Below, one piece after another: positions 53,913 through 62,023 of a DNA stretch of 64,000 nucleotides. Every line of letters starts with the position of its first letter. Position 1 is the stretch's first letter. Source of the DNA: SB21 sp964415295. Its GTDB lineage: Bacteria > CLD3 > SB21. The stretch spans positions 248,001 through 312,000 of the forward strand of contig CAYPYN010000003.1 of assembly GCA_964415295.1 (NCBI GenBank), written 5' to 3'. The notes below the pieces were generated by a model, which was not told the origin of the DNA, ran no database searches, and saw nothing but the letters and a program-made list of their open reading frames with translations. Both the position numbers and the translations under genes were made by a program.

Positions 53913-54791
53913 TTAAAAGATCCAGGTGTATCCGAATAAGAAAGCTACAACGATATGGGCGATCAAGATCACACCCATAATGATCGTAAAAGGCATGTGA
54001 ATCACGTGCCAGTGCCGGAAAAGCTTTTGCACGGTCACGAGGGTCTGAATTTGACGCTGGATTCGCGACCGGTCCAGAAACAAATGTCTGACGGCATACA
54101 GATGTTCGTGGGCCACGTTTTGCAGTTCGAGGTGTTTTATGGCACGGTGGATCTGGAAATAGCGTTTGATATCGTACCACATGAGCTTGGGCAATGTGGT
54201 AAAGAAGGAAGCCCGTTCATCAGAAACAAATGCAAATGTCAGGGCATCAAAGCTCTGAATTTGTTCTTTTGCCAATCCGTACTCCGTCGACAGCGTTTGA
54301 GTTATCAGATTGAGATGTTTCTGGAGTTCCGATGCGGTCAGATCCTTTCCCGAAAGACTTTTGGGAATAAGGAGGTAGATATACCGGCCCAGAATGCCGC
54401 TCGCCACGACGCAGACCATGCTCCAGAAGCTGACGGCCACGATGCCGCCGAATTTGAAGGCCGAATGGTAGAGTATGAGAGCCGGTCCCAAGAGGCAGAG
54501 AAATATGTGGAACTCCAGAACGTGTTTGATCTGCCCGAAGCCGGCAAGCAGGCTCCAGCGCTTGCGCAATGAATAAAGAGCCACGCCAATGATCATCATG
54601 AAAGTTCCGATGAATCCCATACCGTGACCCCAGAAACCGACCGGGCTCAGGTTTTCGTGCATGGGATGAAGATTGCGTTCTTCGACAGGTGTGGCGTAAT
54701 AGTCCGAACCGTAATAACCGATCAAAACGACGGTGCCCAATCCGACGACCGTCATGGTCCATATGAATATGCGGTGTGCAATTTTGTTCAT
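53913..54791 (-). CDS. Dihaem b-type membrane cytochrome (first)
   Basis: A 292-residue integral membrane protein with about six membrane segments. Two HX13H pairs lie in helices: H95/H109 ('FHIFLCLLGPALILYH') and H265/H279 ('HMPFTIIMGVILIAH'), the arrangement used for bis-His ligation of two b haems in cytochrome b561/ferric-reductase-type proteins. A soluble middle section of ~100 residues separates them. It lies 27 nt after the 10-haem gene and 13 nt before the TPR gene. It likely mediates quinol oxidation and passes electrons to periplasmic haems. Confidence 0.88.
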   Translation of the reverse strand: MNKIAHRIFIWTMTVVGLGTVVLIGYYGSDYYATPVEERNLHPMHENLSPVGFWGHGMGFIGTFMMIIGVALYSLRKRWSLLAGFGQIKHVLEFHIFLCLLGPALILYHSAFKFGGIVAVSFWSMVCVVASGILGRYIYLLIPKSLSGKDLTASELQKHLNLITQTLSTEYGLAKEQIQSFDALTFAFVSDERASFFTTLPKLMWYDIKRYFQIHRAIKHLELQNVAHEHLYAVRHLFLDRSRIQRQIQTLVTVQKLFRHWHVIHMPFTIIMGVILIAHIVVAFLFGYTWIF

Positions 54792-54818
54792 GTGTTCTTT
54801 TGCGTTTGTCCAAATATA

Positions 54819-55691
54819 TTAGTCGTCATTTTCCTTATGTTTAGAGTCGTGTCTGTCCCGGCCGTCTTTCTTGACTTCGTGTTTGTTTCCGCTGCGGTGA
54901 CAACGCACGCAGTTCTGGTAGTCGCTGATACCTTCCTCCTCATGTTCCTCGCGGATCTTGGCGGGTGAGTGCTCGTGGCACCCGTAACAGGAATAGGAAC
55001 GGAAATCATCTTTGGTATGGCATGTGGCGCATTCCGTCCGATGGTCTTTGTCAAATCGGAAGTACCGGTCGTGATCATACGTTGCCGGTTTCCATGCTTC
55101 GGTAGTGTGGCAATGTCCGCACGCCGTGTCTATAAGCCGGTGCAGCGCATCCTCCGGCTTGTTATGACAAGCGGTACACGCCATCTGCCGGGACGAATCC
55201 AATACGGCATGATCAAAACGCGCCGGTTTCCAAACCGTAATGTCATGGCAGTGGACGCAGGATGCAGAAATGACCCGGTGAATCCGGTCACTAGGCCGGC
55301 TGTGGCACTGCTCGCATCGGCTTTTCAGAGAGTCCGGTAAGACGTCGTGGGAAAAAGTACGGCCGGCATAATGGCGCCCAAGATGGTCCAAGTGGCATGC
55401 AGCGCATGGCTGTACTTCCAATTGTCTATGAAATGCCGCCGGCTTTCCAGTTGAGTCCATAGGTGTACCGTCGACTTTGAATAGACCGATCTGCTCGGGT
55501 CGATGGCATGTTACGCATTTGTCCCGCGTAATTCCGCGAAATGCGGAATGGCAGGCAAAACAATCGTTATCTATTTGTTGATGCGCCAAGATCAGATCGC
55601 CCGGATTAAGCATGGGTTCCGGATAATACAGCATGATAGCGGTATAACCAACGCCTGCCAGAATAGTCATGAGGAGCATCAGCCATTTCAT
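54819..55691 (-). CDS. 10-haem membrane-anchored c-type cytochrome
   Basis: A 290-residue cytochrome with an N-terminal transmembrane anchor ('MKWLMLLMTILAGVGYTAIM') and ten CXXCH motifs (CFACH, CVTCH, CAACH, CEQCH, CVHCH, CTACH, CGHCH, CATCH, CYGCH, CVRCH). The ATG at 55691 overlaps the upstream b-type gene stop (ATGA); an ATG at 55697 would overlap more. Its anchored form and place between two b-type cytochromes recall CymA/NrfH-like quinol dehydrogenase electron entry, but it has more haems and a different fold pattern. Confidence 0.92.
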   Translation of the reverse strand: MKWLMLLMTILAGVGYTAIMLYYPEPMLNPGDLILAHQQIDNDCFACHSAFRGITRDKCVTCHRPEQIGLFKVDGTPMDSTGKPAAFHRQLEVQPCAACHLDHLGRHYAGRTFSHDVLPDSLKSRCEQCHSRPSDRIHRVISASCVHCHDITVWKPARFDHAVLDSSRQMACTACHNKPEDALHRLIDTACGHCHTTEAWKPATYDHDRYFRFDKDHRTECATCHTKDDFRSYSCYGCHEHSPAKIREEHEEEGISDYQNCVRCHRSGNKHEVKKDGRDRHDSKHKENDD

Positions 55692-56239
55692 CGCCATCCC
55701 CAAAATATAAAAATCGTCAGTATGTGAAGAAATGCCAGCAAACAAAAAAGCAAGGTAATGGGAAGATGCACCAACCTCCATTTTTTCATTAACTCAAAAG
55801 TGACGGCATTCAGAAACACGCTTTTTCCCGTTTCCTGGGTCCCTGTGGATTCAAGTATCGTCTGAGAGCGCTTGAGCAGATATTTCCCCGTCAGGCCGCT
55901 TACAACAGCCATCACCATGGCCGCCAGACCATACCAAGGAAGCCAGGCGTTGAAATGAATACCGCCATGGACCAGGATCATCAGGGAACCCGACCACGCG
56001 AGAAATTCATGCCAACCCAGCAGGGTTTTATGAGAGCCTTTTGAGATGAAGTTGTACTTGCGAAGAGAATAAGCAAAGGATGCGAGAATGAATAGCGCTC
56101 CGGATATTCCAAAATAGCGTCCTATCCAGGCATAACCTAAAACATGAAGAATCCAATCAACCAGAATGGCGCCTCCGATCAATGCACCAAATAGGATCGT
56201 AAGAGGCAGGATATCTTTGAATAATAGAGTATGCTTCAT
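55688..56239 (-). CDS. Dihaem b-type membrane cytochrome (second)
   Basis: A 183-residue integral membrane protein with about five membrane segments. Two HX13H pairs are present: H77/H91 ('HEFLAWSGSLMILVH') and H158/H172 ('HLPITLLFCLLAFLH'). This is a compact version of the four-His dihaem b core also seen in the 53913 protein. It lies 12 nt after the flavoprotein gene and overlaps the 10-haem gene by 4 nt. Probably the first membrane electron acceptor after the flavoprotein or quinone pool. Confidence 0.88.
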   Translation of the reverse strand: MKHTLLFKDILPLTILFGALIGGAILVDWILHVLGYAWIGRYFGISGALFILASFAYSLRKYNFISKGSHKTLLGWHEFLAWSGSLMILVHGGIHFNAWLPWYGLAAMVMAVVSGLTGKYLLKRSQTILESTGTQETGKSVFLNAVTFELMKKWRLVHLPITLLFCLLAFLHILTIFIFWGWR

Positions 56240-56251
56240 TTTAACTACTCG

Positions 56252-57574
56252 TTAGAACACTCTTTCTTTCTGCATGAATTCTATTCCGATCTTTTTAAGG
56301 AAGGGTGTCGGTAATTCGCCGCCCGCAAAAACAAACACAAAATCGTTTTCGATCTCCTTGTCGCCATCCGTTGTTTGGATGATTACAGACTTTTCTTTGA
56401 TTTCCTTGGTAGTCGAATTATAAAAGATCTTGATCAGGCCGTTGGCTTCGGCCTCTTTGATGCGATCCTGATTTTTTTGTTTGGCTTTTGGAAAGGCATC
56501 TCCCGTGTTAACCAGAGAAACGACTGTGCCCTTTTGTTTGGAAAGGCCGACGGCCGCTTCCACGCCGGCGTCACCGGCTCCGACGACCAGGAGCTTGCCG
56601 TTCTCATATTTGCCGGCATCGATTAACTGGTAAGTGACTTTTGAGGTATTTTCACCGGGCACGTTTAGTTTTCGTGGAGTACCGCGCCTTCCTAATGCGA
56701 GTACGAGATTATTGGCAAGAAATTCGGCTCCGGAGGCTGTTTGTATGCGGAGGTGTCCGTTTTCCCGAGTAACGTTTTCGAGTTTCTGATTGCATTGAAC
56801 GCTCAACCCGGTCTTTATGATGATATGATTCCACAATTCCAATAATTCTTCCTTACTCAATTCCTTCTTACGCATCCATCCGTATTTCGGGATTTCAACC
56901 GGCACCGTCATCACCAGTTTCTGGCGGGGATAACTTAGTATAGCTCCTCCGGGCGTATCTTCTTTTTCGATCAGGATGTAATTGAGTTCATTCTCGATCG
57001 CTCTGAGTCCGGCGCTGAGTCCGGCGGCTCCTGCACCTACGATGGCGACGTCGTATACGCCCGCGGTTCGTTTCGAAGCCTGGTATCGGGCCTTTTCCGA
57101 GATCGCATCGATCACATGTTTCCCCTGGAAGATCGCATTGCGGAGAAGGGCCATACCGCCGAGTTCGCCGATCAGATAGACATTCGGGATATTGGATTCA
57201 TACGTCTCATCAAGCAGAGGTATTTCAGCGACCGATTTGGTGGGATTCAGCACGATCTTGATTCCGGAGACCGGACAGGCTTCGGCGCAAATGCCGTGGC
57301 CAACGCATTTGGCCGGCAGCACAAGTTCTGCAACGCCGTCGATCAGTCCGAGAGCGCCTTCCGGGCAAGCGATCACACAGGATGAACAACCAATGCACAA
57401 AGACTGGTCCACACGCGGATGCTGCGCAACCGGTTTGTCTTTGCCCAAGGCTATGGCCTGATCGCGCTTCTTTTGCTGTTTCTTACTGCTCCGGCGCACG
57501 ATGACGACATACGGAACAAAAATGATTAATAGCAGTCCAACGGACAGCAGCAGCGTCCACAGCGATTCGTTCAT
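56252..57574 (-). CDS. Membrane-anchored ferredoxin/flavin oxidoreductase
   Basis: A 440-residue protein: one N-terminal transmembrane helix (~5-26), a two-cluster ferredoxin domain (C60/C63/C66/C70 and C90/H93/C96/C100) and a thioredoxin-reductase-like flavoprotein domain with FAD motif 'VAIVGAGAAGLSAG' and NAD(P) motif 'LVVGAGDAGVEAAVG'. The redox-active CxxC of thioredoxin reductase is absent, as in ferredoxin-NAD(P) reductases. In the second cluster the second Cys is His, which I recall as common in this family. It is the first gene of the electron-transfer operon and has a GAGGTGA ribosome-binding site. Confidence 0.9.
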   Translation of the reverse strand: MNESLWTLLLSVGLLLIIFVPYVVIVRRSSKKQQKKRDQAIALGKDKPVAQHPRVDQSLCIGCSSCVIACPEGALGLIDGVAELVLPAKCVGHGICAEACPVSGIKIVLNPTKSVAEIPLLDETYESNIPNVYLIGELGGMALLRNAIFQGKHVIDAISEKARYQASKRTAGVYDVAIVGAGAAGLSAGLRAIENELNYILIEKEDTPGGAILSYPRQKLVMTVPVEIPKYGWMRKKELSKEELLELWNHIIIKTGLSVQCNQKLENVTRENGHLRIQTASGAEFLANNLVLALGRRGTPRKLNVPGENTSKVTYQLIDAGKYENGKLLVVGAGDAGVEAAVGLSKQKGTVVSLVNTGDAFPKAKQKNQDRIKEAEANGLIKIFYNSTTKEIKEKSVIIQTTDGDKEIENDFVFVFAGGELPTPFLKKIGIEFMQKERVF

Positions 57575-57590
57575 AATTTCACCTCAGTAA

Positions 57591-57596
57591 AATATA
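57591..57596 (-). promoter_or_regulatory. Candidate -10 element of the electron-transfer operon
   Basis: TATATT on the minus strand, about 17 nt before the flavoprotein ATG's ribosome-binding region. The predicted start of transcription is near 57584. There is no good -35, which fits an activator-dependent promoter. Confidence 0.45.
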
Positions 57597-57617
57597 CGCC
57601 GTATCACAGAGGGAATC

Positions 57618-57631
57618 ATGACGAAAGTCAT
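57618..57631 (-). promoter_or_regulatory. CRP/FNR-family-like binding site
   Basis: A palindrome ATGAC-N4-GTCAT, similar to CRP/FNR-family half-sites. Its centre is 40-41 bp upstream of the start predicted from the -10 at 57591-57596, which is the class II activator position. No CRP/FNR-type gene is in the window, so the regulator is unknown. Confidence 0.4.
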
Positions 57632-57670
57632 TTATTAAGAAAATTTAATATAGGGAAAGAGGGGATGGCG

Positions 57671-58093
57671 CTATTCCGGCTTGTAGGTCTTTATCATGAC
57701 AAGATGGATCGTCACGGCGACGGCAATAGCGACGAGCAGCGCACCGACGTACCAGGGCATAGAGGTAGAAAAAATGGAAATCGTGATCGTAACCCACAAA
57801 ACAAAAATCGAAGTGATCTTGACTGAAAGAGGAGTTCCGCGGTTCTCTTTGTAGTCTTTGATTAAACGGCCGAAGTAGCGGTTGTGCAGTAACCAATGGT
57901 AGAATCGGGGCGAACTGTGCGCGTAACATGTCGCCGCCAGAAGCAGAAAGACCGTGGTGGGCATAAGCGGAAGGATAGCTCCGATAATTCCCAGTCCGAC
58001 GAAGATGTGCCCCGAGAAAATGAGAAAGGTCCGGCTCAGCCGGCTCATTTCTTTATCTTCCGTTTTCTTATCTTCTTTGGAATAGTTCGTCAT
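57671..58093 (-). CDS. DUF454 (YbaN-like) membrane protein
   Basis: A 140-residue inner-membrane protein with the YbaN/DUF454 pattern: 'GIIGAILPLMPTTVFLLLAA', 'CYAHSSPRFYHWLLHNRYFG' and 'LIKDYKENRGTPLSVKI'. About three to four transmembrane segments are predicted. Function unknown across the family. It overlaps fbp by 4 nt, so it is downstream in the same transcript. Confidence 0.9.
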   Translation of the reverse strand: MTNYSKEDKKTEDKEMSRLSRTFLIFSGHIFVGLGIIGAILPLMPTTVFLLLAATCYAHSSPRFYHWLLHNRYFGRLIKDYKENRGTPLSVKITSIFVLWVTITISIFSTSMPWYVGALLVAIAVAVTIHLVMIKTYKPE

Positions 58094-59091
58094 CTTTTTC
58101 CCTGAATGAATTCACACGCCAATTCTACGTCGTATTTACTGCCGATAATAAGAGGTACCCGTTGATGAAGATCGGTGGGTTCGATGTCAAGAATGCGTTT
58201 GCGTCCCGTGGAAGCCATGCCGCCGGCATGTTCGATCAGCATGGCCAGAGGATTGCCCTCGTAGAGCAGCCTCAACTTCCCATTGGGATTGGATTTATCC
58301 TCCGGGTAGAGAAAGATTCCGCCATACAATAAATTGCGGTGAAAATCGGCCACCAGCGATCCGATATAGCGGGACGAATAGGGGCGTTTGTCTTCTTTAT
58401 TATCTTCCTTGAGGAAATCGATGTATCTGCGCACGCCCTCCGGCCATTTATTGGTGTTACCTTCGTTGATGCTGTATATTTTGCCGCGTTCCGGCGTACG
58501 GATATTCTCGTGGGAAAGGACGAATTCGCCCAAACTCGGATCGAGCGTGAATCCGTGAACCCCTTGTCCGGCGGTATAGACAAACATGGTACTGGAGCCG
58601 TAGATGATATAACCGGCGGCCACCTGCTGAATGCCGCGCTGTTTGCACATATCGGTTTCACTGACATTGGCATTGGGATATTTTCTAAGGATGGAGAAAA
58701 TTGTTCCCACGCTCACATTGGCATCGATGTTGGAGGATCCGTCCAGCGGATCGAAATTGATAATGTATTTTCCACCGGGGATCGTATCTTTCAGACTCAG
58801 CGGATGTTCCATCTCTTCCGATCCCAGCATGTAAATCTCCCCTCGTCCGCCGGAAATGATATTGACCAGAGTATCATGAGAGAAGATATCGAGTTTTTTG
58901 ACCGCTTCGCCGTGTACGTTTTCCGTTCCTGTCATGCCCAGGACGTCCACCAGCCCCGCCCGGTTCACTTCGTGCGCAATGATCTTTCCGGCCAACGCGA
59001 TGTCGGTCAGAAGACCGGATAATTCGCCCGTAGCCTCGGGATGCTTTCTCTCCATGTCAATGATATGGCGATCGATGGTTTTAAAACTCAT
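58090..59091 (-). CDS. fbp: Fructose-1,6-bisphosphatase class I
   Basis: A 333-residue enzyme that dephosphorylates fructose 1,6-bisphosphate in gluconeogenesis. The metal/phosphate-binding motif 'FDPLDGSSNIDANVSVGTIF' and the substrate-binding 'ARYI'-like 'SSRYIGSLVADFHRNLLYGG' are intact. The C-terminal 'HQRVPLIIGSKYDVE' is typical. Length matches family. It heads a unit with the DUF454 gene; presence with deoC next door suggests central sugar-phosphate metabolism. Confidence 0.96.
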   Translation of the reverse strand: MSFKTIDRHIIDMERKHPEATGELSGLLTDIALAGKIIAHEVNRAGLVDVLGMTGTENVHGEAVKKLDIFSHDTLVNIISGGRGEIYMLGSEEMEHPLSLKDTIPGGKYIINFDPLDGSSNIDANVSVGTIFSILRKYPNANVSETDMCKQRGIQQVAAGYIIYGSSTMFVYTAGQGVHGFTLDPSLGEFVLSHENIRTPERGKIYSINEGNTNKWPEGVRRYIDFLKEDNKEDKRPYSSRYIGSLVADFHRNLLYGGIFLYPEDKSNPNGKLRLLYEGNPLAMLIEHAGGMASTGRKRILDIEPTDLHQRVPLIIGSKYDVELACEFIQGKR

Positions 59092-59173
59092 GAGAATACC
59101 TGCTCTTTCTATACGTTCTGCCGGAACGCATGAAGTGATGAGTGAACCGGATGTAAGTGGAATTTATGTTGAA

Positions 59174-60082
59174 TCAGTAACCCTGAGCGGAACCGCCTTT
59201 ACCGCCGACGATCTTTACGCTGGCGCTCGCGCCGATGCGCGTGGCGCCGGATTCCAGCATCTGCACGACGTCTTCGTACGTGCGAACTCCGCCCGATGCT
59301 TTTACACCGAGCTGAGAGCCCACGACTTTGCGCATGAGCGCAATGTCGGCCGCCGTAGCGCCGCCTTTGTTAAATCCGGTGGACGTTTTGACGTACGCCG
59401 CACCGGCCTCCTTGGCCAGTATGCAAGCTTTCACCTTTTCTTCATCCGTCAGAAGGCAGGTCTCAATGATGACCTTGACCGGACGCCGGCCAGCATGACG
59501 GACGACGTCCTGGATATCGCGTTTGACCAGATCGTACTCGCGTGATTTCAGCCAGCCGACATTGATCACCATATCGATCTCCTGCGCGCCGTGGGAAACG
59601 GCGGCCTGCGTCTCAAGCGCCTTCGCCTGCGTACTGGTTGCGCCGAGGGGGAAACCGACAACGGTACAAACGAGGACGCCGCTCTTCTGTAATTTCTGAG
59701 CACACCGCTTGACCCAGCAGGGATTGACGCAGACGGAAGCGAAACAATAAGTTCTCGCCTCCTCGCATAACTGGTCGATCTCCTGGCGCGTCGCTTCGGG
59801 TTTGAGCAGGGTATGGTCGATCATTCGTGCGATCTGTTGTTTGGCCGGGCTGATGCCGAGGCTGGAGGATATGCGGCACGCACCGCATTCGATCATCTGA
59901 TCGGCCACCTCAGGATGTTTGGCCACGATGCAGTGGCAACTGCCCGATCGTTTGCACTCGGATACGTTGCACGTCTCGCAAGTGGTTGCGTCGAACGTCG
60001 TTTGTATGGCCGCGGCAGTCTTGAGATCGGCAATGATTTTCTCGATCTGTTCGGTAAGCATCCGGTCGGTGTTTGAGCTCAT
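59174..60082 (-). CDS. deoC: Deoxyribose-phosphate aldolase with Cys-rich N-terminal extension
   Basis: The C-terminal ~215 residues are a DeoC aldolase: 'MIDHTLLKPEATRQEID', 'VCTVVGFPLGATST', the Schiff-base Lys in 'AAYVKTSTGFNKGGA' and 'GVKASGGVRTYED'. An additional ~80 residues precede it: an amphipathic helix (residues ~5-25) and seven cysteines (35, 38, 43, 49, 51, 66, 69) that could bind a metal or FeS cluster. DeoC-like aldolases with similar extensions occur in bacterial microcompartment loci, but no shell gene is present here. It lies 10 nt after the threonine aldolase. Confidence 0.92.
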   Translation of the reverse strand: MSSNTDRMLTEQIEKIIADLKTAAAIQTTFDATTCETCNVSECKRSGSCHCIVAKHPEVADQMIECGACRISSSLGISPAKQQIARMIDHTLLKPEATRQEIDQLCEEARTYCFASVCVNPCWVKRCAQKLQKSGVLVCTVVGFPLGATSTQAKALETQAAVSHGAQEIDMVINVGWLKSREYDLVKRDIQDVVRHAGRRPVKVIIETCLLTDEEKVKACILAKEAGAAYVKTSTGFNKGGATAADIALMRKVVGSQLGVKASGGVRTYEDVVQMLESGATRIGASASVKIVGGKGGSAQGY

Positions 60083-60092
60083 AGGGTATTAT

Positions 60093-61121
60093 TCAATTAA
60101 AATGTTGTCTGAGGTTACTGATCGTATAGTCGATATCGTCCATGGACAGATCGAGATGCGTGACGAAACGTATCTTTACGTCACTGAACGGAATGGCCAG
60201 AATTCCCAATTGATCGAGTTTATGGATAACGTCGTACGACGTTCCGCTTTTGACGTTGAAGATCACGATATTCGTCTGCACCGTGGCAAGGTCGATGTGA
60301 AACGATTTCATTTCGGCCACGGCCTCGGCCAGTTTTCTGGCCTTCTTATGGTCTTCAATCAGTTTATCTACATTGTGCCGCAGAGCGTATAGACCTGCCG
60401 CGGCGAGAATACCGACTTGCCGCATGCCGCCGCCGTACGCTTTACGGAAATAGCGCGCTTTGTCGATGAACGATTTGGTCCCGACCAGTACCGATCCCAC
60501 CGGCGCTCCAAGTCCTTTGGAAAGGCAGATGGAGATAGAATCAAAATATTCCCCGTATTCCACGGGCTTTATATTGGTGGCTACACAGGCATTCATGATA
60601 CGCGCGCCGTCGAGATGAAGCGGTATCTTTCTTCGTCGGGCCACATCGCAGATCTTTTTTATTTCGTCCAGGGGGTAGATCGTGCCGCCGGCCCGGTTGT
60701 GCGTATTTTCCAGTGCAATAAGGCCCGTCGGCGCGGCGTGAATGTCATCGACATGGTTTATGGAACGCTCGATCTGTTCCGCCGTGAGCACGCCGCCGAC
60801 GCCCGGCAGAATCTTGGTGATCACGCCGGATAACATACCCGCGGCGCCGGCCTCGTATTTGAAAATATGGGCGTCGGCTTCCAGAATGATCTCATTGCCG
60901 GGCTGGGTGTGTGTTTTGACGGCCAGCTGATTACCCATCGTACCGCTCGGAACGAACAGGGCTGCTTCTTTGTTGAACATCAGGGCTACGGCCTGCTGGA
61001 GTTCATTGACGGTCGGGTCTTCACCGAAGACATCATCGCCAACTTCTGCAGCCGCCATCGCCGCTCGCATTTCCGGCGAGGGTTTTGTCACCGTATCGCT
61101 TCGGAGGTCTATCTTTCTCAT
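60093..61121 (-). CDS. ltaE: Low-specificity L-threonine aldolase
   Basis: A 342-residue PLP-dependent aldolase splitting threonine or allo-threonine into glycine and acetaldehyde. It starts 'IDLRSDTVTKPSPEMRAAM', and the PLP-binding Lys lies in 'SICLSKGLGAPVGSVLVG'. 'EDPTVNELQ' and 'LHLDGARIMNA' are further family blocks. Length typical. It is the first gene before deoC; the acetaldehyde product of both enzymes makes the pairing biochemically sensible. Confidence 0.94.
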   Translation of the reverse strand: MRKIDLRSDTVTKPSPEMRAAMAAAEVGDDVFGEDPTVNELQQAVALMFNKEAALFVPSGTMGNQLAVKTHTQPGNEIILEADAHIFKYEAGAAGMLSGVITKILPGVGGVLTAEQIERSINHVDDIHAAPTGLIALENTHNRAGGTIYPLDEIKKICDVARRRKIPLHLDGARIMNACVATNIKPVEYGEYFDSISICLSKGLGAPVGSVLVGTKSFIDKARYFRKAYGGGMRQVGILAAAGLYALRHNVDKLIEDHKKARKLAEAVAEMKSFHIDLATVQTNIVIFNVKSGTSYDVIHKLDQLGILAIPFSDVKIRFVTHLDLSMDDIDYTISNLRQHFN

Positions 61122-61230
61122 GGCCAGTGTTCGTTACATTCAGAACAAACTTAATCGTTTGTGGCTTCTATTTCAACGAAAATTTAGCTTTTATCTTAGG
61201 ACTGAATTGTTCAAATTCATCTTGAAATGA

Positions 61231-61327
61231 TTTTGTCGCAAAGCACGCAAAGAACCTTAAGCCACGGATCATGGTATCAGAAAAGAATCAATAATCTCTG
61301 CGTTCTTAGCGTCCTTTGCAGTTGAGA
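61231..61327. repeat. Imperfect inverted repeat of 'GCAAAG' units (second MITE/REP-like copy)
   Basis: The left half has GTCGCAAAGCACGCAAAGAA; the right half, read on the minus strand, has CTGCAAAGGACGCTAAGAAC. The ~97-nt element is similar in design and length to that at 26435-26531 and likewise sits just upstream of a plus-strand gene (coaE), 12 nt before its ATG. Confidence 0.6.
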
Positions 61328-61339
61328 ATTCTATTTAAT

Positions 61340-61957
61340 ATGAATATGAAAAATATCATAATTGGCCTCACCGGCGGCATCGGCTGCGGTAAAACGGAAG
61401 CGGCGCGCATTTTTGAAAAGCTCGGAGCCAAGGTCATTGATGCGGATGCGATCGGCAAAGAGGTGGTCGAGACTCGGCCGGAGGTGCTGCACGATATCGT
61501 CAACGCATTCGGAACACAGTTTGTTGATGACAACGGTACTCTGAAAAGAAAGGAACTGGGCAGCTTTGTGTTTCAGGATGAGCAAAGGAAGAAACAACTT
61601 AATGCCATTGTGCATCCTCATTTATGGAAAGAGGTTCTCCGACGTATCGAAACAGCGCGAAAAGAAGGATATGCCCTGATCATTGTAGATGCCGCGCTGA
61701 TATACGAGACGGGACTTGATAAGCATTTTCTCAAAGTGATCGTGGTAAGCGCGCCGTTGGAACAGCGTATCACACGCATCCGTGCGCGCGACGGACTGAC
61801 GGAAGATGAGATACGCCATCGGTTTGAGGCTCAAATGCCTCTCGAAGACAAAGTGAAACGCGCGGACTTCGTCATCGAAAACGACGGTTCATTGGAAGCT
61901 CTGAAGGCTTCCGCATTAAGAGTGTTTGAAGGGCTGAAACAAGATAACCTTGCTTAA
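61340..61957 (+). CDS. coaE: Dephospho-CoA kinase
   Basis: A 205-residue P-loop kinase that phosphorylates dephospho-CoA, the last step of CoA synthesis. Walker A is 'GLTGGIGCGKTEAARIF'; 'VIDADAIGKEVVE' and 'IVHPHLWKEVLRRIE' are family blocks. ATGs at 61340 and 61346 are both possible; an upstream TTG at 61316 lies inside the repeat and is rejected. Neither start has a strong ribosome-binding site. Product supports the acyl-CoA dehydrogenase elsewhere in the window only in a general sense. Confidence 0.94.
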   Translation: MNMKNIIIGLTGGIGCGKTEAARIFEKLGAKVIDADAIGKEVVETRPEVLHDIVNAFGTQFVDDNGTLKRKELGSFVFQDEQRKKQLNAIVHPHLWKEVLRRIETARKEGYALIIVDAALIYETGLDKHFLKVIVVSAPLEQRITRIRARDGLTEDEIRHRFEAQMPLEDKVKRADFVIENDGSLEALKASALRVFEGLKQDNLA

Positions 61958-62023
61958 AAAAATTTTATTTTCTACTTTGCCAGACCTTTTTAGTCACTTC
62001 TTTACAATAAATTCGGAGTCAAC

